The notes beneath the pieces were generated by a model. It made no database searches, was not told the DNA's origin, and saw nothing but the letters and a program-made list of their open reading frames with translations. A stretch of 64,000 nucleotides of DNA from Citrus sinensis (Eukaryota > Streptophyta > Magnoliopsida > Sapindales > Rutaceae): positions 22,698,501 through 22,762,500 of the forward strand of contig NC_068561.1 of assembly GCF_022201045.2 (NCBI RefSeq), read 5' to 3'. Position 1 is the first letter of the stretch, and each line of letters begins with the position of its first letter. The position numbers and the translations under genes are program-made. Shown here in pieces: positions 22,869 through 35,007 of the stretch.

Positions 22869-25800
22869 GTTACGGAATCAATTATTGATGAGCATTGTTT
22901 TTCTGCAATTGATGTGACTGGGGAGCTTCTGTGAGTCTGCAAAAGCAAATGATTCTGTGAGTTCCGAAGTGTTTATGTCTCCTTCGATTTCAATTTCATA
23001 TTATTACTGAGCGTTCTATTATTATTTGTAAAATGACGTTGAATGAAAAAGATCTAAGAGCTGGCATTAATAATTGTAACTGGTAATTTATTGAGACAGT
23101 GATAGCTAGAGTTTTATCTAAACGAGACATCCAATTTGAGCATTGTGGAAGACAAGTTCTGAAAAACAAAACATTCCCTCACATTAATCAAGGAGGATTT
23201 CTATAATTGTTAACTTCTTTTTTCTCTTTTTGGGTCTATTTTTAAATCTGCGTTGTCGCCAACTGGAGTTACAAGTTCCAATCTTTTTCACCCCTCCTTC
23301 TCTTCTTTTACTTTCACGGTTTCATAGCTATAACAATGTGAAAGTGAAACTGACATGGAAGAACAATTCAGTTCTCTTTGGCTTCCTAAGAAAGAATTTT
23401 AGGTGCTCCAGGGCTGTATATACTTTCCCAGCGTTTGAAATTTACTTTTATTTAATTTATTGCAAGGTAATACACCTTCTATACAAGTAGTCTTCAGAAA
23501 AGTGTGTGTGTATACTTTTACTCTTGGGACTATTCTACCTTAACTAAGGTTATCAATTCGAGACTTAAAAATATACATGCATTAAATATTTATTGGAAGA
23601 GTTTTACTGTTCTAATCCCAACTCAAATATAAATTAATCGAGGTCCAATATAATCTCTAAATATCAAATAATTTAATATACCATGTATGTGTATATATAT
23701 ATATATATATATACATACTTACTTTGACCTTTGAGAGTATCAAGACTTTCTCCAATATATAAGTGGGAAAATTATATTTATCAGAAAGTATTGTTGTTGA
23801 AAAGAATATATGTCAGATTTCTTTGTATCCTTCAAGAAAATGCATGTATTTATCAGAACATGATGAAATGCATATTTGTTAAATTTGTACGTACAAATAA
23901 GTCTGAACTCATCCGATAGGCAATGATATATGCATGTGTATTCTCCTATCTTTGTCTTTACATTATATATATATATATATATAGGGAGTAGGGAGATATC
24001 TTCAGTCATTTATTTATCAAAGGAAAATAATCGCCAATAATAATTTTGCTTTAGACTGCAAGTCAGTCTAAGCTCTCAATCAGGTAGGGCCTCCTTGGAT
24101 TTGGAGGGGTCAAAATCTGCTACTGAAACAGCTTTATTTGGGGAGAGGGTCAAGCTAATATTCAAAGTCTATGAGATCCCACCATGCTTAATAAGCCAAT
24201 AGGTTTCACTTGACAATATGATAGGGGAGGAGGAATTGTTGGAATAAAATATAAAAAAATATAGTCGTTTAAAGTGTCATCATCAGTAAGATTATGGCTG
24301 AAATTGTGTTTGAATCTAAACTTGAAAATAAACAAGTAGATGAGGTGTCCCTCTTATCGCTTCACTGTATATTGCACTCTGGCGAACCGCAGCAGGGTCT
24401 CTTCCCGTTGTTTGGCTTTTTTTGTTTACTAAATTTTCGTCATCCGTATTAAAAATATTAACAAGTGTATTTATAAAATTTAAGTACATTAATCATTGTT
24501 TGATTATCTTTTCTTTTAGAGGTTTATACATATAGTTAAACACAAAAAACCTCCAGAGATCGATCTGTATCACTTACATTTTTAGAAGTATATAGTTTAA
24601 TATGGTTATTAATTTGCTGATGACGTATAGATTTGAATTTTAAAGAACAAACAACATAGTTCTCTTTCTTATTTCTAGTTTGTGGCCTTACTTTTATATA
24701 GTAGAAGAAAGAAGGCCACAATTAAAAAACCAACTATACGAAAGGATAGAAAAATATTAATTTTCTTTTAACCGGATGTAATTTTTTTTCTATATTCGTT
24801 ACAAATGTTCTATGAATATGCATAGGATTTTAAAAGTTTAGAAAAAAATATATAATGAGAGGATCTTAATTATTTGTGTGAAAACAAAATAAGATATATA
24901 CAAAATAATGATGAGACGTGAGTACAAAGCATATTAGAAGTTTTCATTGTTATTGTCTGTATATCCAATTTTCTTTTTAACAAAACTGAGAGCAAAGCAT
25001 AAAATAGGACATTTTGACATCTATTTATTCAAAAAAAATTTGAAGTAGATATTGTTCATTTTAATCTATACATGCGGTTACATTAGAACATCTATTATAA
25101 AATAAAATTATGTAGGTTAGTAAACATTAATAAATTGAGTAAAAATTTAGACGAAACAAAAAATTGTGGAGTAATTATGATCAAATTCTCATGCATGTAT
25201 TTTAGAGGCAAAAGCTTAAGTGTTTAGGTTGTCATTTCGAGGTGTTTTACAAGGTAACCATAGTTTTAACTATATGCAAGAGAAACGTTAATGGGAGCAA
25301 AAACGGAAGTCTTATTGTATTGCCATATGATCCCAATTGAAAGATCAATGTCACCAAATAAACTTTACTTCTTCCAAAATGAGAACCACACCCACTGCTC
25401 TAGTGACAAATTATTATCCTGAATTAATTAAAGAAATAAGCATGCACTTAATTAAGTACTCATCATACTTATACGTATTAGGGAGGGTATTAGGTATAGC
25501 CTAGCCAGATTGATAAAATAGAAAACCGTGGCATCATGATTTTGTGAGATGGGTGGGGAGAGAGAGGGGGGAAGGAGGCGTGAAAAAAGGAAGGCTGACA
25601 AAAAGGAGCAAATGATGGGCAAGGGCAGGGCACAGTGAAGTGATGATAAAAGAGACAAATTAAAGATGTGAATGAGAAGTGAGAAAAAGTGATGAGTTGG
25701 TGGGTGTGGATGTGGTTGCATGATCGGTCTCACTCTGTTCTTCTTCGGTTGGTCTTTTTATTATTCATTATATTATGTTGTTTGAACAAACAAAAACTCT

Positions 25801-25899
25801 TTTTCAATTTGGACTGAACTCTGAGGAGAGACAAAGACAAGTGCATAGAAAGAATATTGAGTGGTTCTGTCGGGGGGACGTGCTGCTGTGCTACCTCTT

Positions 25900-26140
25900 T
25901 CTGTCTCTGACGAGTGTGGCCTCCCGCATGCATCCTCTCGCTTTGCTTACCTAATTAGCTTAGCCAAGCCACCCCCAGTCCCCCACAGCCTTTTTCTCTT
26001 TATATGATAGAATGATAGTGATATTATCCTTCATTCACTCTTCTCTTTTTCTGTTTCCCTTTCACTATATATGCCTTTGTGGTGCACCACTTTCAGCAAT
26101 CATTACCACCACTCTCAATCTTTCTCATCCTTTGAAGAAT
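25900..26140 (+). promoter_or_regulatory. Promoter-like stretch without an identified gene
   Basis: A C/T-rich, TATA-containing stretch (TTTATATGATAG near 26000 and CTATATATGCC near 26066) resembles a plant core promoter and leader. No convincing coding frame follows, and a MITE copy starts at 26215. It could belong to a non-coding RNA gene or to a gene now broken. Confidence 0.25.
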
Positions 26141-26214
26141 TTTTCGGTATTATCCAATAATTTAGAAATAAAAATAATATATCAGGTGGCGGGCGTGCTC
26201 CTTTTTTTTTTTTT

Positions 26215-26345
26215 AATGCGGACACGTTCTTAAACTATACAGTTTAAGTGAATTATTTTTTAATTAGCTATGAAGTTGTGTGGCTTAAGAGAGTTAAAAA
26301 CTAATTCTCTTAAATTTTACGGTTTAAAAATGTGTCTGTAAAAAA
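26215..26345. repeat. Small MITE, family copy 3
   Basis: Left end ATGCGGACACGTTCTTAAAC; right end on the other strand TTTACAGACACATTTTTAAA. It has the same paired internal TTAAGAGAGTTA and TCTCTTAAA blocks as the copies near 22.4 and 22.7 kb. It sits just downstream of a promoter-like stretch. Confidence 0.6.
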
Positions 26346-26807
26346 AATAAAAATTAAGTTGCTTGTATTATAAAAGAACTATATATATGGCATGGGATCT
26401 AAGTTGTTCCAAAATTTATATATTTTTCATGAAAGGTTTAAAAGAATGTGAAATTTTTTTACCTTAATTGGGAGTAGATGTATCATTATTTAATTCATGT
26501 GTTCCCATATAACTTTGTTTTGTTTCATTTTTATCAACTCCAAAGTTGCAACAATCTTTTTATTAGTCGGGTGGTTCACATGCATATCCGTTTCTTTAAT
26601 TTTGTGGGTAACGATGGTTCAGGCTCTTGTAGTTGCTTTTGTGCTAGATGTTCTTCGACAGTTACACGCTTATAGCTGTTGTGCTTATCAAGACTAGCTA
26701 ATCCGAAAAGAATTTCCTACTGTAATATTATTAATGTTTAATGAAATATTAAGGAAAAAACCACAAAATCGAAAATCCTACATGTGTGTGTGCGTAATAA
26801 GAACGAC

Positions 26808-26811
<4 letters not shown>

Positions 26812-26843
<32 letters not shown>

Positions 26844-26853
26844 TTCTTTCGTC
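26812..26853 (+). repeat. (TTA)n microsatellite
   Basis: About fourteen uninterrupted TTA units. Expected to vary in length between individuals. Confidence 0.9.
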
Positions 26854-28366
26854 ACCAGGGATGGTTTAAAACCAATACATGCATAGAAGAAAGGCATCCA
26901 ACAAGTCATGTGAACGGACTGAACTTAATATTGGGCTTCAGATTGGGGTAAAACTTGTTTTAAGAAAAGTTCGAGCCGAGGAGTTGGCCGTTATTTACGA
27001 TGCTTTGTGGGTATTGGAATGGGCTTCACTTCCCTTAAGACAAACCTCTTTCTAATTATACCCACATTACTCTCTAAAATGGACCAAAGTCTAAAAACTG
27101 TGGTAAATATACTCCTTGATGCCGACCCATCTTCTTGTCTACCTCACCTAGAGCCCACAATTACAGACTAAAGAGCGCAAAATTTGAGGATAAATTCCAG
27201 TCTTGAAATAACTAGATTCTCTCATATCATCAACACTCACAGTGTTATGTTATGAGGGTTGGACCTTGAGATTTTTTATTTTTTTATTTTTTTTTGAAAT
27301 TATTGAATTTTTCTAATTTCTATTCTGCATTTGGATAATTTAAGTAAAATCTACTTTCATTCAAGGAAATGGTGTTCATATGGTTTGAAATGCCAAAAAT
27401 TATGACAGCAGTCGTAGGTCCAGCAAGGGGTGGGGGAGATGACTTGACCTATTCATGTGGCTCCGTTCCCCCAAAAAAATTACAAATAAAATCGAAGAAT
27501 CGAACCGGTTTGTTTGGATTTGGTTTAGTAGACTAATATTTTTGTAAAGGTCGATTCAGATTTCGTAAACCAAATTCGAATTCACCCACCCCTTAGATAC
27601 GGATTAAATTTGTATTCAATATTTGTCATATAATTAAGATTGGAATCCCAAACCTCATCCTTATAAATGATAATCAAACACTTTTTCTAATCTTAACATA
27701 AAAGTATTCCTAATCAATTGATTTTTAGTACATTAGTAGCTCAATTTAAAATTTTAATATATATTGAGACTCAATTTTTCATTTGATTTCAAATTGAATA
27801 GAAGTGACCATCTCAATTCTCAATTATCCAATTCATTCGTCAATTAATTCAAGCGATACATTTACCTTAGTTACCACTTTTATGAATTAAAATAATTTTT
27901 CATATACAAAAAATAGTCTATAATTTAGGGATAACTAACGACCGTGTTTAGGATTGAGATTGGGTAACTGTAATTTAATATATATATATAGTACTAAAAT
28001 ATTTTGTAAACATTGACTGCAGTAGATTAAAGCTAAATTGATATGATTTTACATTTATATGATAAAAAATTTATTATGTCTTTACTAATTTTATCAAAAT
28101 TATTATTTAAAAATTATATTTATTACATAATATTTATTTTTATTTCATAATTAAAAATTAAAAATTATAGCAAATTAATTCAAAACAGAACCTCATAACA
28201 AGCTAGGCAAACCTCGAGTCTCAGGCCTGGGCTTGGAACTGTCAGAGTCTGAGCTGCTTCCCACAAACAAACAGATTCCAATATTCTTCTTCACATTGAG
28301 ATTTGAAACAATTCATAATATTAATTTAAAGTTAAAATAACAAGAAAGTTGTATTTTTGGTGGTGA

Positions 28367-28385
28367 GGGGGGGGGGGGGGGGGGG
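28367..28385 (+). repeat. Homopolymeric G tract (19 G)
   Basis: Nineteen consecutive G residues followed by a GGGGCGGGG-like context slightly downstream. Together with the run at 4447 these are outliers for an AT-rich sequence. Confidence 0.9.
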
Positions 28386-30836
28386 ATTAATGGGCAGGGG
28401 CGGGGAGAATCTCTAATCCCAATGACTCCCAACAGAGCATAATCTTTTGGCCGAAGGGAATAGAACAGAATAGTCAGAGAATCAAACCCAGCTGGTCTCT
28501 GCCACGTGTCGCACGATTGTCGCCGACTCATAAAAGGGGAAAAGTTAAATTAAAAACTCTCTCTCTCCTCCAATTACAATCCAAAGTGACCCCAAAATGG
28601 TTATAATTCCAATCATCAAATGGCTGTCACTTTCTCGCCTCTTTGGTGGGTCACCTAACAACAATATCATAGTGAAGATAAAGTGGGGGCCAACATTTTA
28701 TTATTACGCACAAGAATACTGTGAGATTACTCAAGGCAATATTACAGCGTCCCAAAAAATAGAAAGAGTATAAAATAAAATAAAGGGGGAAACCTATTTG
28801 GCCATTTCAACAACTTCCCGCAAGACTTTGAATAACAAGAAGCTTGAAAAAATAGGATGAGGAGAAGAAAGAAAAAAGGGGTGTGCATGGGGATGCATCT
28901 CAAGGCATTACAGTGCCCAAAAAGACTCTCATTAGTTTCAAACTTTCAAAACACTTTTTATAATTTCTTGTTCTCGTGATTAGCGGCCTGCTTATTGCCA
29001 TTGGATTCTCGGTTAATTATTTCCCAATTAATTATTACCCAAAAAAAAAAAATGAATCGATTTTAACAAACATTTGACCCCAAAAAAAAAAAATTAAATA
29101 AATAATTCCCAAATAGAGGTGTCTTCTTGGTCAAGAATTTCTCTCTGGCTTTGCTTGGAAACATCTGTACTCCATGTTCTTGCATGTTCACATGCAATTT
29201 TTTTATTCTCATTTTGCACCAACCCTCTTTCTAAAGGAATAAGAATTTTCTTTTCTTTTCTTTTCTTTTTATCTTGAATCTTTCACAAAGCTCCACTCAA
29301 GCGATGCTGAAGAATATTAAAAGGGGTGGCATTGGTTTCTTCACTTTTTTTTTTCCCTCTTTTTGGAGCATTATCTAAAATAAAATTGATATATATTTGT
29401 TTAGTTTGTGGCGCCAAATATGCTTACAGAATCCAGTACCTATATATTCTTTTGTTCTTTTTTTTCTTTCTTTTTCCTCAGAAGTTTTTGCTTCCAAGAA
29501 ATGTTGCCACTACAAGCCACAAAATGTATTTGTCTTTTAAGTAATTTAAACTAGTTTGTTTTTTATTTTTTATTTTTTTGTCTTAAAGCTTTAGGAGGGA
29601 GGCTTCCTTAATTTAAGATTGCAAGACCATAAAATAACAAGCTCTAGCTTTTCATCCACATCCTCTGCGTCATTTGCTTCCAAAATCATTCTTAAGATAA
29701 TTATCTATGATGCTTCAGTTACACTAAAAGCTTATATTTTCTTAGTCATATACTATATAACAAAGGTGGCCACATGTTATTATCTATTTATTTATTTATG
29801 TATTTTTTTTTTTACCTTTCATATAATTATATTTTGGATTAGGGGATTATTAATTTTGAAGTGGAGCAATCATTCAAACGAAGAAAGTTCAATGAGTTAG
29901 TATTATACAAGTCGTTGTTCGGTTTAAAAAGTCTATTAAAATGAAGAAGAAGAAAGAGAAAAGAAATAATAGTTTTAACTAATTAGCTAATGATCAACGG
30001 ATGTGCATACATTACCAAAACACGATTTGCTCGATCAAAAGATGATCTCGGGGAAGGTGGATTGAAGATATCATACGTACTTATACAGAATCAGCAAAAA
30101 GTTTTCTAAAAGTAATATATTTTGATTTACCCACTTATATAATTTTTATCTGAAATCGACTGAACTTTATAAATACATCATTATTTTAAATTTTAAGATT
30201 GAATGAGATGTATTTATTCCCAACATTTACATAAATCTAATTCCCTTTTTTTTTTTTTCCAAAATTGTAAGGTTAGGTAAAAAAACTATAGTGCATCAAA
30301 GAAAATTACTACTTAAAAACCACTCAACTAAGTCTGTATGGACTAAATTTACCCGACTTGACTGATACCACAATAAGGATTTGAAAGCTTCCATCCTCTG
30401 TTGAAACATATTAGTTCGGAACTGCCGTGCAAATGTAGGATCCTCAAATAAAGGATGGATTAAACCTTCAAGAGTATAAATTTCTTAAAATAAAAAGATA
30501 CTTTTAATTTTAATACTTGGTTTTATAGTAAGAGAAACACATATTCGGGGAAATAAATCTCATATGGGAGTTGGATAAAAGTATATAAATAAATAACTGC
30601 TTAGTTACCAATCGATTGACACGAAAGGTTAAAAAAAAAAATTAGCAAATTTGTATCATATGATGATTAAGACTGCAGGTCAACATATTGCTGCTAGTTA
30701 TTCAGAGTTGGTTTTTGCTTTAATGTTTAAAGCCTTAACTAATATGTGGTACCATATTGACTTAGCAGCTCTTTGATTCATTGATTATAAAAAGGAAAAA
30801 TAACTTAAGCGAAAATGATGGGAGTGTGGGAACTAT

Positions 30837-31038
30837 GAGTAATGATACAGCCACAAACTCTTGTACAAACTTATTTTGTACAAACTGACGTGGCATTAAT
30901 TCATTGGTTGAATGAAAATATAAATTAATAAAAACAAATCATGTGGGCCAAGTGATATTTAATTCAACCAATTTTATTATGCCACATCAGTTTGTACAAA
31001 ATAAATTTGTACAAGAGTTTGTGGCTGTATCATTACTC
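30837..31038. mobile_element. Mutator-like MITE with 9-bp target duplication
   Basis: A 202-bp element with terminal inverted repeats of about 60 bases. The left begins GAGTAATGATACAGCCACAA, and the right end is its complement with only about two mismatches in the first 57 bases. It is flanked on both sides by the identical 9-mer GGGAACTAT (30828-30836 and 31039-31047). Long inverted repeats with a 9-bp target duplication are the signature of Mutator-like elements. The AT-rich middle has no coding capacity, so it would need a transposase from elsewhere. The near-perfect ends and target duplication suggest recent insertion. Confidence 0.9.
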
Positions 31039-34000
31039 GGGAACTATTCCACCTTATCAGCACTACTAGCTTTTAAAATGAGAGCAAAAGTTATGTATAC
31101 ATATCACAAATGCATACAATGATGTCAGTTTAAAAGAAATTTTTAAATGTAGTTTAGTATCCGAAAATTATGGCTACAATGGTTCATGATGTATTAATAA
31201 TAATGTCAACACACATGCATATATAATAAGCACAATAATGATGTTAAAATAAAAGTAAAAAAAAAAAGAAGAAAGAAAATGAAGTTTTTGGGAGTACATA
31301 TTTAAGGAGCTGAAATTTTCGGCTATCATGGCTGTATTAATGTCATAATTGACGTATAACTAAGCTTAGTTGAAATTTTGATGTCAATAGAAGTTGCATG
31401 TTCAAATTCTTGGGCGTCTTGAATTTTATAATCATGAATTGAGTTAATTTTTTTATAATTTTATTTTTTAAAAAATACAATCATTGCTTGCCATGTAAGA
31501 AAAGAAATTAAACGAAATTAAGCGATTAACTTGGTGAGGAGAGTAATACATATTAATTATTGAGTTATTTCTGTTGCTTGCATTTAAAGTTTATGCTTTC
31601 GAACCGTTTCAAAAATGAGTTGGCTCAAGTGTTTATCTTGTGATTAATTATTAATTTGTTATAGGTGCCAATCTCAACCAAATTTGATGAATTATTGTTA
31701 TTTTAATAGCTTTAATTATTGTTTTTATTATGTTGTAAGCCAGGATGTCCATGTCCATCCACCTACAAATATGAAAACTAGCCATAGATATATATATGCA
31801 ACTCTTTAATTGTTGCTATTTTTCGTTGAGGCTCGAATTAAACAGATAATTCATGAACAAGATGAGATTTAGCTATTATTTCACATCGATTCCTCTACTC
31901 GCATTGACAAAAATATGATAATCTTAACAAAATAATACAAAATGGGGGGGAAAAAAAGAGCACGAAGAAAAGTTACGTGGACTTGCATGCAAGAGCCAAC
32001 TTGACACAATAACATTATGTGATGCAATGAGGTAGACAGTAGTAGACGCCGTACAAAATAAAACAAAATTTAAAATATTGAAAGTGATCTATTATTTGAC
32101 TTAGAAGTCATTTGAAATTGAATTGTTTGGCAACAATCCCAAACGCATTTTAAGCAGATTTAAGTTGAGGAAGCAAAGCAAGAGCAGCTAGGCTATGGCA
32201 ATCGAACTGCTTGTCTGCCATGGTCTAACTCTCCCAAACGGACCCTTAATACATCATCAGTATCATTTTATTAGACGTTGATCTGAATTGATAAATGTGT
32301 CATACCTATTGTTGGCGTCGAACACTTTCTAGCTCTTATACGTGTCACACAAATTACTCAAATCATAATATTGTTCTCCGCAATGGTGTCTCAAGACAGG
32401 TAAGAAGAACGTCATCTTTTGTGCAATCCTCTAATCTTCTATTTGAATTGCCAAGCAATTGAGCAAACAGGACTTCCAAACAAGGCAACAGCAACGACGT
32501 AGGTCACCTACCCAGTACCATTTCTAAGTCGTGCTTTGTGGCTCACTAGGTTCACTCATAAACTAGGTGGCTTTACTTAATTTAGCCATAATATTTATTT
32601 TATAATGTTTTTAAAGGTAAAATGCTGATTGTGATGAATATTAGCCGTCCATCCATTACGTGCACAAACAAAATATGAAAGCAGTCTTTTTGTTTCTTGC
32701 TACTTTTGAGAGGAGGTGATTACAATTAATGGGAGCCCGGCCAAGTGGAAGAAAACTCTTTGTTTAATTCATTAATAAATTCAATTTAGTAGGAACACAA
32801 CAGTCGATTGAGGAGGTGGCCAGTTGAGTGCCATACGACAGGACTCCATTTACTTCTCGGACATGAGAGTAGATGCACCTACTTTTGTGCAAAACTCTTC
32901 AGACAAATAAAAGGCACGTGCCCTACACAATATTAAGGATCCTACACTCTGTGTACACTTCAAAAATAGGGATAAACATTAGTGGATTCTATTTTATGTT
33001 TCTGGAGTTACTACTAATTAATGTGATATCACCGGTCCAAAATCTGTACAGACCGCCCCATTTAGATTAACTAATGATTAATTATAGGACCTTCCCAATA
33101 TCTGTGCTTATTTAGATTCTATTGGGTGATTTCTCTACTCCCAAATTAATATATGAGAGATTTATTTACATTATATAAGAGGTAAGAAACTCCTCAATCC
33201 TCATAACTTATGAGTAACTATAAACGTTAATTTTAGACTTACAAAAGAATACACTATTAGCTTAGGAATTCACCGGAAGCACAAAAAACAGAATAGAATG
33301 AGCTTATCGGATTTTTTTTTTTTTTGTTTCATGGGAAAGATTAAAATTTAAGAAAGCATATCAATTTCGTTTTTAGCAAAAGATGTAATCTGAACATAAA
33401 GAAATATGGAAGTTTGAACAAAATTTTTATGACATCTCAAACGAAAATTGTATAATTTTCAACATTGTTAGGTTGCCAAAAGTCTCAATACATATCAAAA
33501 GTATTCATATAAGACAATGTTTGCACAATATATATATATATATCAATATAAATAGCTTCAATTAGCTGGGTTGCTATGTTAAAGAAACCATGTACAATCT
33601 TTATAAATTATGCAATATATCTATCACGTGAACAATTATAGTCAAATGATCATCACAATGCAAATATTTTTGCAATCTCTCCACACTCGCACACAATTAG
33701 ATTATTAATTTTCTTCAAAAGATTATGTCGCATGACATCATAAGATGTAAACTGGGTTTCAAGTGCTTAAATTCTCAAACATTAAGAAAAAAAATTGACA
33801 AGAAAGAAACTATGGACTAAAACGATAAAACACAAACTAAACTTTGATGCAAAAAGTCACAGGTAAAAGCAATCAGGTCTTGATTTAGATATCCCAACTG
33901 CACGAACATAGAGCTAAACTTTCACAGAGGGTTCACAAAAATTGTTCCCTCTTAATCCTAAATTAAAAAAGTTTTATGCTTGCAAGTTTCTTCTTTACTC

Positions 34001-34400
34001 TATAATAATTTATATAAGGAAAAAAAAAATGACGGGGGCATTCAAAGGGCAACAAAAGCAGGTCAAAGGAACACTCACAAACAAGGACAGTCACACAAAT
34101 AGTTGGAACTTGGAAGCTTCAGTTTCTTTAAGTGCTTACAATGTTCACACAAACAGATACATACATACATGCAATTAAAATTTTGCTCATATTCATTCAT
34201 TTTTATCTCAATATATGTGTATGCGTATTATTTTTTCGTGATTCAATAAAAAGACAGGCTGGAAGGATCCAAAATACAACCCCACTTCCATTAATTATTA
34301 GAGAGATGACATTCAACCCAACCATGAACCATCCATTCATAATTCATCTCCTTCTCTCTAGCAAAACAAATTGATATTTCCACACACAACACGCATAACA
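31039..34400. other. AT-rich intergenic region before the kinase gene
   Basis: No gene supported. A candidate tRNA-derived SINE lies at about 31358-31480; otherwise AT-rich sequence with microsatellites such as (TA)n near 33530. The right end grades into the kinase promoter and leader. Confidence 0.4.
31358..31480 (+). repeat. Candidate tRNA-derived SINE
   Basis: A box A-like AAGCTTAGTTGAAA is followed about 30 bases later by a box B-like TGTTCAAATTCTTGG, then an AT-rich tail. The spacing fits an internal RNA polymerase III promoter. Target duplications were not found. Confidence 0.3.
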
Positions 34401-35007
34401 AACCCATTCACAAAAAAAGCTTACAAAAAGCAGAAATAAAGAAGCATTGTTGCTTCTTTTCTTTTCTTTAACTCCTTTTCTTGTTGCCTCTGCTTAGCAT
34501 CTTTACCTTTCTTTTTCTTTTATTCTTTCATTTTAATTTTTTTTTTTTTACTCTTTTCCTTTTTCTTTCCCCTGTTCTTTTGCCTCTCATTCTATTCTTT
34601 CCTTCGTCTTTGAGTAAATTTTCTTGCTTTGTTTCCTATCATTCTCTTCTCTTGCCTCTACCAAATTGCCTTCTTGTTTATTTGATTAGTAAAGTAGAGT
34701 TGCTTTAGTTTTTAAGTAATTTTCTCATCTGGGTTCTCTCTTTCTTTTTTTGCTTTGAATTTGATCTTCTTGGGGATTTTACAGTGATGATCTTTTCTGT
34801 GTTCTGCTCATCAAACTGTAAAATAACTCAAGAAGAAGCAAATTTTCTTTGTTGGGGGAGTTCATTTTTTTTCTTGCTGCTACTACTACGGTATAAATTT
34901 CTTTTACTTTCTTTGTTTTTCTTGTAGTTTCTTTGATCAAAATACTTAAAGTTGTTAACTTTTGTCGAGGATCCTTGAGTTTCTTATAGCTACAGTTCTC
35001 TGTTAAC
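34401..35007 (+). promoter_or_regulatory. Kinase gene leader region
   Basis: Strongly T/C-rich sequence that leads directly into the kinase start codon, typical of a plant core promoter and 5' UTR. I cannot place a TATA box or start site with confidence. Short open frames in it are low complexity. Confidence 0.4.

Larger units (their letters stand above)
21818..25900. other. Repeat-rich region downstream of bHLH
   Basis: No gene seen. The bHLH 3' UTR lies at the left end and includes a (ACGT)n tract at about 21897-21913. The rest has two MITE copies (about 22408-22535 and 22713-22840), AT dinucleotide runs (about 22838-22862, 23693-23713 and 23964-23982) and AT-rich DNA. Confidence 0.45.
26346..30836. 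other. AT-rich intergenic region
   Basis: No gene seen. It contains a (TTA)n microsatellite at 26812-26853, a 19-base G run at 28367-28385, a G-box motif at 28503-28508 (CACGTG in GCCACGTGTC), and several decayed repeat segments. Small open frames have no recognised domains. Confidence 0.4.

Noticed and set aside
34481..34708. 75-codon frame ahead of the kinase
   Set aside because: Translation of T/C-rich leader sequence with only Phe/Leu/Ser-rich content.
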